In this document: positions 15,885 to 24,639 of the stretch, one piece after another
Layout: every line of letters starts with the position of its first letter
Position numbering within the stretch: position 1 is the first letter of the stretch
Position numbers and translations under genes: made by a program
From: Chryseotalea sanaruensis
Lineage (GTDB): Bacteria; Bacteroidota; Bacteroidia; Cytophagales; Cyclobacteriaceae
DNA: 64,000 nucleotides
Direction of reading: 5' to 3'
Assembly (NCBI RefSeq): GCF_003990915.1
Contig: NZ_BHXQ01000008.1
Span: 177,959-241,958 of the forward strand
The notes under the pieces: generated by a model
The model's input: the letters and a program-made list of their open reading frames with translations, nothing else
Told to the model about the DNA's origin: nothing
The model's database searches: none

Positions 15885-18502
15885 TGAAACACTCCAGTTG
15901 GAATTCATTCATAGAACTTATGAAAACGATAATTATTTTATTTTTATTTCTCGCCTTTAGCTTTTCTAACGCAATGGCGCAATCGAACTACCTCGATCAG
16001 ACTATTCAACTAAACAAAAATGAAATCAGTTTTCAGGAACTTATTAATACTGTAGAAAACCAAACAGACCTGCGATTTTCTTTTAATCCAAATGCTTTAC
16101 CCCTTAATAGTAAACTCACTTTTAAGGAAAATGAAATGAGTGTGAAGCAAGCTTTAAATGCATTTAATAAAGCATTTGGTACTAACTATCAACAAAAAGA
16201 TAAAATCATTCTGCTAAAGATAGTGTCCAACAATGATAAACAAGTTTCAGTATATGGCTATATCAGAGATGCAGCGTCAGGAGAAAACCTGATTTCGGCT
16301 ACACTTCTTGAAAAGGGCACCACTAAAGGCACTACCTCCAATAGCTACGGCTACTTCAGCTATGAAGTTCCAGTAGGAACGTCTTTAGTATTACTATGCT
16401 CTTACGTTGGCTATCAACCCAGTTTAATTACACTTACAGCAACTACAGATACATTACTTACCATATCATTGACTCCACAAGTAATGGATGAGGTAGTGGT
16501 AGTGGCTTCAGAATTAGAAGCTGTACAAGAAAGAGTTCAGATGAGTTCAGCTGATGTGCCTATCGAATTGATCAAGTCAATGCCAGCCTTACTTGGAGAG
16601 ACTGACATACTAAAAGCATTACAACTACTTCCGGGCGTGCAATCGGGAACTGAAGGCACAAGTGGGATGTATGTGAGGGGTGGTAGCCCGGATCAAAATC
16701 TCATTTTACTAGATGGTGTTCCAGTGTATAATGCATCGCACCTATTCGGTTTCTTTTCAGTATTTAATGATGACGCTATTAATCACGTTGAATTATTAAA
16801 GGGTGGCTTTCCCGCTCGATATGGCGGCAGACTTTCTTCAGTGTTAAATATAAGCATGAAGGAGGGTCATCAGAAGGAATTTCATGGCGAAGGATCTATA
16901 GGTCTTATTTCCTCAAAATTATCCTTAGAAGGTCCATTGATGAAGGGCAAGAGCTCATACATTGTATCAGCCAGAAGAACTTACGCTGATGTTGTAGCGA
17001 GGCCTTTTGTTAATAAAAAGTCTAAAGGAGATTTCACCGGATACTATTTTTATGACTTGAACGCAAAAGTGAACTATCGCCCTTCGGATAAAGACAGAAT
17101 TTATCTAAGTGCTTATACTGGAAATGATAAATATTACAACAGCAGCAGATACGACATTAAGCTTAATGATGAAGAGTATGAAAACCAATCTGATTTTGGT
17201 TTTCATTGGGGAAATATAACAGCGGCACTCAGATGGAATCATATATTCTCACCTAAATTATTTTCAAATGCATCTATAACTTATGGCAGTTATAATTTTA
17301 ATCTCAAAAGTGAAAGTAAGGAATTTGGAATAGACGAGAATGGAAATGCTGAGGCTAATTTTTCACTGACACAATATGTCTCTGGCATAGATGACCTCAC
17401 CGCAAAAATAGATTTTGAGTATCAGCCCAATAGTGTTCACTTAATCAGAGCGGGCACAAATCTAATTCAACATCGTTTCTCGCCAGGCGCTACTTCTTTA
17501 AGATCCAAGTTAGAAATAGATACCGTGCTAGGCTCTAAATTCATAGATGCAATTGAAACACAGTTTTATGTAGAAGATGAATTTAGCGTTGGAAATCGAC
17601 TAAAATCAAATTTGGGAATTCATTATTCTAATTTTATTGTAGAGGGAAAAACTTATGCTTCTGTCCAACCTCGCTTTTCGAGTCGTTACCTTATCAGTAG
17701 TAAGTTTTCTTTGAAAGCTTCTTACGCAACTATGGCACAATTTATCCATTTACTAACAAATTCTGGTGTTGGGCTTCCAACTGACCTATGGGTACCGGCC
17801 ACGCCTAATATTAAACCTCAAACAAGCTGGCAGGTTGCTCTTGGTGGAGCGTACGAATTGAACAACGATTTTGAGTTTTCTGTTGAGGCCTATTATAAGG
17901 AAATGGAAAACGTCATTGAGTATAAAGAAGGCGCCAATTTTCTTGAACCTGTTAAAGATTGGGAAACAAAAGTAGAAGTTGGCAAAGGGGATAGCTATGG
18001 AACAGAACTTTTTCTCCAAAAGAAACAGGGAAGACTTAACGGATGGATTGGATATACATTGGCTTGGTCTAATAGAGAATTCGAGAATATAAATAATGGT
18101 AACCCATACCCCTTTCGTTACGATGTAAGACACGACCTTTCAATTGTCGGTACTTATGCTTTAAACGATCACTTTGAATTAGGCTCGGTGTTTATATACA
18201 GAACAGGAACAGCAGTAACCTTACCTATAGCCTCTTATCTAAATGATGGAGTAGAGGTTGATTACTATGGTGGGCGAAATGATTATCGTATGCCTGCTTA
18301 CCATCGAATAGACTTAAGTGCCACCTGGAAAAAAACCAAGAAGTGGGGCGAACGTGCTTGGGTGGTGTCTGTTTATAATCTTTATTTCAGAAGAAATCCA
18401 TTCTTCATTAACCTAACTACAACCCCTGATAACGGTCGTCAATTTACTCAAATTGCACTATTCACCTTTGTACCGTCTGTAAGCTATCAGTTTAAATTTT
18501 AA
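15884..18502 (+). CDS. TonB-dependent receptor with STN signalling domain and carboxypeptidase-like domain
   Basis: An 872-residue outer-membrane transducer. After a signal peptide ending AMAQ (~33), an STN (secretin/TonB N-terminal) domain covers ~35-110 (ISFQELINTVENQTDLRFSF), the part that contacts FecR. A CarboxypepD_reg-like beta domain follows at ~122-205 (VYGYIRDAASGENLISATLLEKGTTKGT). The plug lies at ~220-330 (LKALQLLPGVQSGTEGTSGMYVRGGSPDQNL split by VPVYNASHLFG), followed by a 22-strand barrel to the C-terminal aromatic residue (YQFKF). It imports an unknown ligand with TonB energy and reports occupancy to the sigma system. Its start overlaps the upstream stop by one base. Confidence 0.94.
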   Translation: MKHSSWNSFIELMKTIIILFLFLAFSFSNAMAQSNYLDQTIQLNKNEISFQELINTVENQTDLRFSFNPNALPLNSKLTFKENEMSVKQALNAFNKAFGTNYQQKDKIILLKIVSNNDKQVSVYGYIRDAASGENLISATLLEKGTTKGTTSNSYGYFSYEVPVGTSLVLLCSYVGYQPSLITLTATTDTLLTISLTPQVMDEVVVVASELEAVQERVQMSSADVPIELIKSMPALLGETDILKALQLLPGVQSGTEGTSGMYVRGGSPDQNLILLDGVPVYNASHLFGFFSVFNDDAINHVELLKGGFPARYGGRLSSVLNISMKEGHQKEFHGEGSIGLISSKLSLEGPLMKGKSSYIVSARRTYADVVARPFVNKKSKGDFTGYYFYDLNAKVNYRPSDKDRIYLSAYTGNDKYYNSSRYDIKLNDEEYENQSDFGFHWGNITAALRWNHIFSPKLFSNASITYGSYNFNLKSESKEFGIDENGNAEANFSLTQYVSGIDDLTAKIDFEYQPNSVHLIRAGTNLIQHRFSPGATSLRSKLEIDTVLGSKFIDAIETQFYVEDEFSVGNRLKSNLGIHYSNFIVEGKTYASVQPRFSSRYLISSKFSLKASYATMAQFIHLLTNSGVGLPTDLWVPATPNIKPQTSWQVALGGAYELNNDFEFSVEAYYKEMENVIEYKEGANFLEPVKDWETKVEVGKGDSYGTELFLQKKQGRLNGWIGYTLAWSNREFENINNGNPYPFRYDVRHDLSIVGTYALNDHFELGSVFIYRTGTAVTLPIASYLNDGVEVDYYGGRNDYRMPAYHRIDLSATWKKTKKWGERAWVVSVYNLYFRRNPFFINLTTTPDNGRQFTQIALFTFVPSVSYQFKF

Positions 18503-18506
18503 TAAA

Positions 18507-19547
18507 ATGATTATGAAAAAGTACATTCAAATACCTCACCTTATCGTGATTCTTTTTTGTTATACAGGATGCGAAACTGAAATCGATTTTCCTATCAACC
18601 ACCTTCCACCAACCATAGTAGTAAATGGATTGTTAGAAACCGACAGTGTTTTTAAAGTTCATTTATCGACAAGCGCTAAAGTAACAGGTAATATTGAACA
18701 CAAGGTGCTGGAAACCGCAGCAGTTAAAATTAAGGATGAGGATGGCCAATTATTCGATTTAGAATTAGTTGAGTATAATGATAATTCTTCGTCAAAATTT
18801 TATAAATCTACCGGAGATTATAAACCAATACCAGGCAAACAATATTTTATAGAAGCATCAAATACTGGTATACCATCTATATCAGCCACTTTAACAATGC
18901 CAGAAGTAGTGGAACTTAGCAATGTAAAATTTGCGAGCGATCAGTTTCAAGTATTTGAAAGAAATCAAGAAAATAATCCAGAATATCCAAATGCCTTTTT
19001 CTTACCTGTTCGCTTAACTATTAACGATCAACCCGGAGAAAATTATTACGAGCTAAGTGTTCTGGAAGAGCATTTACCACTGAGTTACATTAACCAACAA
19101 GGCGAATTAGTGAATAGTCCTGGTTTTTTCTTGCCAGTAACCGTTTTCAGTTACAATACATTTCTGAACTCTTCTGATATTGAAAATTGGGAAGGATTAG
19201 ATGGAGTAGATTATTACCGGAGAGGTGAATTGCTTTTCAGTGACGAGCCCTTTGATGGCAAAGCTTTAGATGTCGAGATTTTGGCTTTTACGACAGTCCG
19301 GTTGAACGGATTCCCAGAGCCATTGATTGAGCATGTCAGCAATAGACGTTTTCATGTTGTGCTTAATCATGTGTCAAAGGAGTATTACACTTACAGACAA
19401 ACATTGCGAAACTATCTTGAGAACAGACACAACAATTTTGTAGAACCAATTAATGTTTACTCAAACATTAAAAATGGTTTAGGAATTTTTTTGGGCAATA
19501 CTTCTCATAAAGTAGCACTTGATCCGAATAACCAAGAACATTATTAG
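18507..19547 (+). CDS. DUF4249 family lipoprotein
   Basis: A 346-residue protein that begins with a lipoprotein signal (FCYTGC lipobox, Cys near 22). It then has CETEIDFPINHLPPTIVVNGLL, followed by beta-rich sequence with the TAAVKIKDEDG strand, typical of DUF4249 proteins. These lipoproteins are regularly encoded directly after FecA-like TonB receptors in Bacteroidota. They are thought to sit on the outer membrane as partners in ligand capture, but their biochemistry is not established. It starts five bases after the receptor stop; an in-frame ATG two codons downstream is the alternative. It is the last gene of the cassette. Confidence 0.85.
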   Translation: MIMKKYIQIPHLIVILFCYTGCETEIDFPINHLPPTIVVNGLLETDSVFKVHLSTSAKVTGNIEHKVLETAAVKIKDEDGQLFDLELVEYNDNSSSKFYKSTGDYKPIPGKQYFIEASNTGIPSISATLTMPEVVELSNVKFASDQFQVFERNQENNPEYPNAFFLPVRLTINDQPGENYYELSVLEEHLPLSYINQQGELVNSPGFFLPVTVFSYNTFLNSSDIENWEGLDGVDYYRRGELLFSDEPFDGKALDVEILAFTTVRLNGFPEPLIEHVSNRRFHVVLNHVSKEYYTYRQTLRNYLENRHNNFVEPINVYSNIKNGLGIFLGNTSHKVALDPNNQEHY

Positions 19548-19845
19548 CGATCAAAATTACACAACCAGTCTCTGTAGACAATGACTATATTGAAAATGGG
19601 GTAGGATTTAGCCAGTCTGTTAAGATTTAACAAAACCATTAGTTTCTTACCAGATCATGGAATTATAATTCCAGCAAAAAGTGAACCCCCATGAAAAAGA
19701 AGTTCTCACCTATTCTCCCTTAAATGCCCTAAATCGCTTAACTTGCTCTGCTGTTAAGGATCATTTTCTTTGTTTGGCTCCAACATCACTCAAAAGCCCT
19801 CATTTTGAATGACTTAGCATAAGCATTGTCAAAAAAAAATAAAAT
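19548..19845. other. Gene-free spacer before floA
   Basis: A 298-bp AT-rich stretch between the DUF4249 gene and floA. I find no start-to-stop frame of note, no tRNA-like fold and no strong terminator. It forms the right border of the sigma/TonB cassette and must contain the floA promoter, but no full TAnnTTTG box with a proper -33 partner is visible. Confidence 0.4.
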
Positions 19846-20829
19846 ATGGAAGCAGCAGCATTACTCTTTGTAGTCTTTGGAGGTATAGTCCTCTTTTTCA
19901 TTTTCCTCTATTTTTTCCCAATTAGTTTGTGGATTACTGCCAGATTTTCTGGCGTAAAAGTAGGGTTATTCGAACTCGTATTCATGCGTATCCGTAAGGT
20001 GCCACCACGTATTGTAGTCGATTCACTTATTACTGCTACTAAAGCAGGTTTACAAGTAACTTCTACAGATTTGGAAACCCATTACCTGGCCGGAGGTAAC
20101 GTGCCTAAAGTAATTCGTGCCCTTATCTCTTCTGAAAAAGCCAATATTGTAATGGACTTTAAGCAAGCTACTGCTATTGATTTGGCAGGACGCGATGTAT
20201 TTGAAGCCGTTCAAATTTCGGTAAATCCTAAGGTGATTACCACTCCAAAAGTGGCTGCAGTAGCTGCCGATGGTATTCAGTTAGTTGCTATTGCGCGTAT
20301 TACTGTTCGTGCATCTATCTCTCAGTTAATTGGTGGTGCTGGTGAAGACACAATTTTAGCCCGTGTTGGCGAAGGTATTGTATCAGCGATTGGTTCTGCT
20401 AAGTCGCATAAAGAAGTATTGGAGAACCCTGATAAAATTTCAAAATTGGTATTAAGCAGAGGTTTGGATTCAGGCACAGCTTTCCAGATTCTTTCTATTG
20501 ATATTGCTGACGTTGATGTAGGTGCTAACATCGGTGCAAAACTTCAAATAGATCAGGCGAGTGCCGATTTAAAAGTGGCTGAAGCGAAAGCGGAAGAACG
20601 TAGAGCCATGGCCGTTGCTGTAGAGCAAGAAATGAAAGCTAAGGCACAAGAGGCCCGTGCAAAAGTAATTGAAGCAGAAGCAGAAATTCCTAAAGCGATT
20701 GCTGGTGCTTTTACCAGTGGTAACTTAGGTATTATGGATTATTACAAAATGCAAAACGTACAAGCGGATACTGAAATGCGTCAATCCATTTCAGGTTCAG
20801 GCAAGGGCGGTTCAACTACTGCTAAATAA
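19846..20829 (+). CDS. floA: Flotillin-like protein FloA (SPFH family)
   Basis: A 327-residue membrane-microdomain scaffold, the usual FloA length. An N-terminal hydrophobic hairpin covers ~3-35 (LLFVVFGGIVLFFIFLYFFP). The SPFH region follows (PPRIVVDSLITATKAGL, AAVAADGIQLVAIARITVRA, LSRGLDSGTAFQILSIDIADVDVG). An Ala/Glu-rich oligomerising helix (KAEERRAMAVAVEQEMKAKAQEARAKVIEAEAEIPKAIAGAF) precedes a disordered tail. FloA organises lipid domains with NfeD-type proteins; the likely partner is the nfeD-like gene at 12643. It ends at a strong terminator. Confidence 0.97.
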   Translation: MEAAALLFVVFGGIVLFFIFLYFFPISLWITARFSGVKVGLFELVFMRIRKVPPRIVVDSLITATKAGLQVTSTDLETHYLAGGNVPKVIRALISSEKANIVMDFKQATAIDLAGRDVFEAVQISVNPKVITTPKVAAVAADGIQLVAIARITVRASISQLIGGAGEDTILARVGEGIVSAIGSAKSHKEVLENPDKISKLVLSRGLDSGTAFQILSIDIADVDVGANIGAKLQIDQASADLKVAEAKAEERRAMAVAVEQEMKAKAQEARAKVIEAEAEIPKAIAGAFTSGNLGIMDYYKMQNVQADTEMRQSISGSGKGGSTTAK

Positions 20830-20843
20830 TATTATATAACTCT

Positions 20844-20880
20844 AAAAAAAGGCTGGTTAAACTTTTAACCAGCCTTTTTT
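20844..20880 (+). terminator. Intrinsic terminator after floA
   Basis: A perfect 10-bp stem (GGCTGGTTAA and TTAACCAGCC) with a 4-nt loop, preceded by A7 and followed by T6. The A-run also lets it act on the opposite strand. Confidence 0.92.
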
Positions 20881-20896
20881 GTTTTTACACGATCCA

Positions 20897-20947
20897 CAAT
20901 TTCAAATTTGAAATTGAGTCATTAATAATCTTAATCTAGATTAAGAT
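20897..20947. promoter_or_regulatory. Two adjacent perfect 20-bp palindromes
   Basis: CAATTTCAAATTTGAAATTG (20897-20916) and ATCTTAATCTAGATTAAGAT (20928-20947) are each fully self-complementary. Their centres are 31 bp apart, about three helical turns. They lie between the floA terminator and the next gene, where a promoter is expected, so they could be twin operators for a dimeric regulator. The first also resembles AT-rich dispersed repeats. Confidence 0.45.
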
Positions 20948-21013
20948 CTGTCTTATAAAGTCATTTTGTTTAACGTTTCTAAAACATTTTATCCTGTCCC
21001 AGGTTTTTACACT

Positions 21014-21460
21014 ATGATGACGGAAATGAAGACAGAAATGAAGACGAAAACCATTATTGAGAAATCTTTTAAACATGCCAACATTCTACGTGTTGCCGGA
21101 AACACCGGTGTAATGATCGTAGAAGCTACCACCTCTTATATTCCCATAGAGGAATTTAAAGCTATTTTTAATTACATAGGCGATAGTATTGCCAAAGAAC
21201 CTGTTACAAAATTAATTTTCGATAAAACAAAGTTAACGGTATTTCACCAACCCTCTATGGAGTGGTACTTTGTAGAGTGGAAAGAAAAAATGTTTGATCT
21301 TGGCTTGAAGGTACACCGCAAAATATTACCAGCAGATAACGTATTTAAGCAAAGTGTAAAAATTGGTAGAGACAGAATTAAGCAGATTTTCCCTAACGGA
21401 AAATACAACGAAATGGATATTCAATACGCTGATTCGATTGAGGAGGCTATACAAAAATAA
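21014..21460 (+). CDS. STAS-like small protein, function unknown
   Basis: About 148 residues from the ATG at 21014, with another ATG directly after it; a TTG at 20966 would give 164 residues but adds an unconserved-looking tail. The pattern ANILRVAGNTGVMIVEATTSYIPIEEFKAIFNYIGD followed by TKLIFDKTKLTVFHQPSMEWYFVEWKEKMF resembles STAS/SpoIIAA-like single-domain proteins, with alternating beta strands and helices and no catalytic signature. It has no signal peptide, so it is cytoplasmic. The gene is 21 bp upstream of a coiled-coil gene and near a histidine kinase, suggesting a regulatory role, which is inference only. Confidence 0.6.
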   Translation: MMTEMKTEMKTKTIIEKSFKHANILRVAGNTGVMIVEATTSYIPIEEFKAIFNYIGDSIAKEPVTKLIFDKTKLTVFHQPSMEWYFVEWKEKMFDLGLKVHRKILPADNVFKQSVKIGRDRIKQIFPNGKYNEMDIQYADSIEEAIQK

Positions 21461-21481
21461 CAGTTAAACCCTTGGGGTATC

Positions 21482-21850
21482 ATGGACGAGTCGACACGTA
21501 AAGTGTGTGAAGATATACTACGGGAAAAAATACTTTCTCTTCAATGCGATTATGAAAGCAGAATAACCAAACTGCAGCAAGAGCATGAAGCCGCTTTATC
21601 AAAAGTAAAAACTGATGAGGCTCTCAAAAGAGAACAACTGGAAACTGAGTATCAACAAAAGCTTGATCTTCTGCAAAAAGAGTATCACCAGAAAACAAAA
21701 GATCTGGAATCAGAGATTACATTTTTAAATGAACGTCATGATTCGCAGCGACTCATGCTTAGCGATACTTTTAATTATGTTGAAAGGCTTGAAAACGAAC
21801 TAAGTTCATTGAAGAAAACAATCGCTAAGGGTGATGAACAGGCAGGATGA
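21482..21850 (+). CDS. Small coiled-coil protein
   Basis: A 122-residue protein, charged and almost entirely helical, with heptad-like Leu spacing and many Glu, Lys and Gln residues from residue 12 to 115 (LQQEHEAALSKVKTDEALKR and similar). There are no membrane segments and no known domain. It is probably a dimeric coiled coil in the cytoplasm, perhaps a partner of the STAS-like protein encoded 21 bp upstream. Its last 26 bases overlap the end of the convergent histidine-kinase gene, so both stop codons lie inside the other's coding sequence. Confidence 0.65.
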   Translation: MDESTRKVCEDILREKILSLQCDYESRITKLQQEHEAALSKVKTDEALKREQLETEYQQKLDLLQKEYHQKTKDLESEITFLNERHDSQRLMLSDTFNYVERLENELSSLKKTIAKGDEQAG

Positions 21851-22679
21851 TTTTAACAGAAAGACCTTTGCCTAATTGTTGAAGGTGAACTTGCCCACCC
21901 AAGCGCTGCGTAATTTTTTTCACCATATACAAACCAAGCCCTGTGCCCTTGGATTTTTCTGAACCACGATAAAAAATAGCGAAGGCTTTCTGCATTACTT
22001 CAGTAGTCATGCCTTCGCCATTATCCTCCACTGAAATCTCCAGACTATCATTAACAATTGAAGCTCTGACGCAGACAAAAGGCTCTTCAATATCTCGGAA
22101 AATGATAGCATTGGTGATGAGCGCCTTTAAGACTTCACTTAATAAAATGGCATCAGTACTTATTGTAAGATCCTTGTCAATTTCAATCTTAAACTGAACC
22201 TTGTTAAATCCTTCTAAGTATTGTAATCGTTCCTTTGCATTTTCTACTAAGGCAGCTATTGAAATACGTTCATAGAAAAGTTCTTCCAGAGAGGCTTGTG
22301 TAAAAAGTGAAAGCGATTTAAGTAAATCATTCATCTGGTGCATTGACAAATCAATACGATGAACATACTCTTTCAGCATGGGCGACATCGGCTCCATTTT
22401 AAGTAAATGAACTATACCAAGGGTGGAGGTAATGGGCGTTTTAAAATCGTGTGATGCCCTGTAAACAAGCTGATCGAGTTCCTGATTACGCTCCTGCAAC
22501 TCTGCTAATGTCGCATTCAGGTAATTATTCATTTTTACCAGCTCTTCAATGGCGGCAGTAAGCTCTTCCTTTTGTGCTTCAAGCTCTTCGGTTCGTTCAT
22601 TCAGCTCTTGTTCAAAAGCGACTAACTGCGCTTTTTGTTTCTCCAAGTCTGTATTGTTATTGTCAGCTTTCTCAACCAT
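21825..22679 (-). CDS. Sensor histidine kinase without extracellular sensor
   Basis: From the ATG at 22679 this is 284 residues; a GTG 51 bp upstream is possible. The N-terminus (~10-75) is a long coiled coil rich in Glu/Leu (NERTEELEAQKEELTAAIEE). The HisKA H-box follows with the phosphorylated His in YRASHDFKTPITSTLG near residue 81. The HATPase domain has the N-box (ALITNAIIF), G1 (VEDNGEGM) and G2 (GTGLGLYMVKKI). There is no transmembrane or PAS domain, so it probably senses through a partner or is a fragment of a phosphorelay. No response regulator is adjacent. Its end overlaps the coiled-coil gene on the other strand. Confidence 0.88.
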   Translation of the reverse strand: MVEKADNNNTDLEKQKAQLVAFEQELNERTEELEAQKEELTAAIEELVKMNNYLNATLAELQERNQELDQLVYRASHDFKTPITSTLGIVHLLKMEPMSPMLKEYVHRIDLSMHQMNDLLKSLSLFTQASLEELFYERISIAALVENAKERLQYLEGFNKVQFKIEIDKDLTISTDAILLSEVLKALITNAIIFRDIEEPFVCVRASIVNDSLEISVEDNGEGMTTEVMQKAFAIFYRGSEKSKGTGLGLYMVKKITQRLGGQVHLQQLGKGLSVKIILPVHHP

Positions 22680-22754
22680 GAAACGACTATAAATGATAAA
22701 CGAAAGGGTTGCACAAATTTCAACATTCACCCCGCAAATTCATATCCATTCATC

Positions 22755-22786
22755 AAAAAAGGGTCAGCCTTACGACTGACCCTTTT
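22755..22786 (-). terminator. Intrinsic terminator after paaN-like gene
   Basis: A GGGTCAG/CTGACCC 7-bp stem, extended by A-T pairs, with a T6 run on the minus strand. It lies 19 bp after the stop of the dehydrogenase gene and ends that operon. Confidence 0.85.
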
Positions 22787-22804
22787 AATGTGATTTTATT
22801 AAGA

Positions 22805-24472
22805 TTAAGCTTTTACCGGTTCACGGTGACCTACCCACGTAAATCGTTTATTAATAAACTCCGGATTAGTGAACGAAGCATTCCCTGAGGGATTTCCACC
22901 TGTAACGTGATAATCGCTGAAAGCAGCATTTTGATTCATATAAATACCACCTGTAAGGTTAAATGAAACGGGTGTAGCGGCCAAGGCCATCTCATCTGCA
23001 ATTTTTTCTCTTACCGCAGCATCAGTGGTATAGGCACCACAAGAAATAGCACCGTGCTCCATGGCCATTTCTTGCGCCAAGGCTATGGACTGATCTGTAT
23101 TTTTTGTCTTAATCAATAAGGCAATAGGCCCGAAAAGTTCTTTGCTGAAAACTTCCTTTTTGCTTGCATCAACCTCCAATAGGGCTGGCGTTGCAACACG
23201 TGCGGTTTTAAACATCGGGTTTTCGAAAGTGCGTGATGCCAAAATCACTTTGCCTCCTAACTTGTCTGCATCTGCTACTCTTTCACTTGTTTTCTTATTT
23301 TGAACTGCACCTAAAACAAAAGGTCCGGCTTTAGGATTATCAACTAAGCTGTTAATATTATCAGCTATCTTTTTAGCAAACTCATCGAAAGAAAGTACAC
23401 CATTCGGTGTTTTAATTCCATCTTCAGGTATGTAAAAATTCTGAGGTGCTGTACACATTTGCCCGCTGTAAAGCGATAAAGAAAAAGCTAAATTGGCAGC
23501 CACTTTATCTGCATCTTCCACTGAATCGAGAATAACAGAGTTTACACCTGTTTTCTCTGTAAACACTGCTTTACCTTGTAAGCCTTCTAAGTAAGAACCA
23601 AAAACTGAGTTACCCGTAAAGTCTATCACTTTTACATCTTTGTGTTCTGCCAATTCTTTGGTAATCATCTTATCGAAAGTATCAACACCTAACTGACAGA
23701 TATTAGGATCGAGGTTATTTTCAACCAATACTTTTTGCAATTCTGCTATAACAATGGCAATTGGTAAAATGGCGCCTGGGTGAGGTTTCACAATTACAGG
23801 ATTGCCTGTAATTAAACTCGCGTACATACCCGGCACTGTATTCCATGTTGGAAAAGTAGAGCAACCAATTACAACAGAAACACCTTTAGGCACCGCTCTC
23901 CATTCTTTATTCAATTGAATATTAAACTTACCCATAGGCTTATCCCACAAGGCAGTTTTAGGGAAACGTTGTAATTCTTCATAACCAGACGCGATTGCCT
24001 CTAAAGCACGGTCTGCTGCATGTGGCCCTGATGCTTGAAAGGCCATCATATAACCCTGGCCAGTAGTGTGCATGGTGGCATAAGCAATTTCGAAGAAGCG
24101 CGTCTTCATGCGCTCTAATGATTCAATCAAAATACCAGCACGCTCTTCAACACTTACTTTTCTCCATGCATGAAAAGCTGATTTCGATTTTTCGATAAGT
24201 GTTAGTGATGAATAGGCGGGATAAGTAATTTTTAAAGTGTCTTGTAAGTAAGGCGACTCCTCCTGCCCAACCCATGATTCAGGATTACTTTGTTTTAACT
24301 CTTCAAACTTTTTCCCAACAGTGGTCTTAAATTTGGCCTGACCGTCTGCGTCAGCAGTTTCACCATAAACGGCTGGTGCCGGATGCTCAGGATAAGCTGC
24401 ATAAAAAGTACGGTTATGTAAAGCATCAATAGCTTTGTTTAAAACGTCTTTGTGTTTGTTGTATAGATTCAT
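22805..24472 (-). CDS. paaN: PaaN-like aldehyde dehydrogenase (phenylacetate degradation family)
   Basis: A 555-residue protein of the aldehyde dehydrogenase superfamily. The length and the N-terminal extension match the stand-alone PaaN type rather than the PaaZ fusion with a hydratase. The catalytic Cys340 sits in YSGQMCTAPQNF and the general base Glu306 in VFTEKTGVNS; VIVKPHPGAILP near 227-238 is part of the NADP site. The family is annotated as oxidising the ring-opened aldehyde in the phenylacetyl-CoA pathway. No other paa gene is nearby, so its substrate may differ. It is the last gene of a tight operon with a 51-residue membrane protein (7-bp gap) and a DUF4197 lipoprotein. Confidence 0.85.
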   Translation of the reverse strand: MNLYNKHKDVLNKAIDALHNRTFYAAYPEHPAPAVYGETADADGQAKFKTTVGKKFEELKQSNPESWVGQEESPYLQDTLKITYPAYSSLTLIEKSKSAFHAWRKVSVEERAGILIESLERMKTRFFEIAYATMHTTGQGYMMAFQASGPHAADRALEAIASGYEELQRFPKTALWDKPMGKFNIQLNKEWRAVPKGVSVVIGCSTFPTWNTVPGMYASLITGNPVIVKPHPGAILPIAIVIAELQKVLVENNLDPNICQLGVDTFDKMITKELAEHKDVKVIDFTGNSVFGSYLEGLQGKAVFTEKTGVNSVILDSVEDADKVAANLAFSLSLYSGQMCTAPQNFYIPEDGIKTPNGVLSFDEFAKKIADNINSLVDNPKAGPFVLGAVQNKKTSERVADADKLGGKVILASRTFENPMFKTARVATPALLEVDASKKEVFSKELFGPIALLIKTKNTDQSIALAQEMAMEHGAISCGAYTTDAAVREKIADEMALAATPVSFNLTGGIYMNQNAAFSDYHVTGGNPSGNASFTNPEFINKRFTWVGHREPVKA

Positions 24473-24479
24473 TTTTTAA

Positions 24480-24635
24480 TTATTTCGTTTGCTCGTTATT
24501 TTTATTACTACTTACATTCAATCCTTCTTTATAAGCATTAACGTTATTTCTCCATGAAAAGATCACTTCAATGATAAACATGACCAGCATGCCCATCAGA
24601 AATATTTTTATATCACGCTTGTTAATGTTTCGCAT
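24480..24635 (-). CDS. 51-residue single-span membrane protein
   Basis: An ATG at 24635 gives 51 codons ending in TAA at 24480. A basic start (MRNINKRDIK) is followed by one hydrophobic helix at ~11-27 (IFLMGMLVMFIIEVIFS), then WRNNVNAYKEGLN and a polar tail. By the positive-inside rule the N-terminus is cytoplasmic. It fits exactly between the DUF4197 gene (4-bp gap) and the PaaN-like gene (7-bp gap), which strongly supports translation in one operon. I recognise no family. It may be a membrane anchor or small regulator of a neighbour. Confidence 0.7.
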   Translation of the reverse strand: MRNINKRDIKIFLMGMLVMFIIEVIFSWRNNVNAYKEGLNVSSNKNNEQTK

Positions 24636-24639
24636 AATT

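Noticed and set aside
19552..19629. Open stretch after DUF4249 that reads ITQPVSVDNDYIENG
   Set aside because: It is out of frame with the DUF4249 gene and lacks a start. A frameshifted C-terminus is possible but cannot be shown without homologues.
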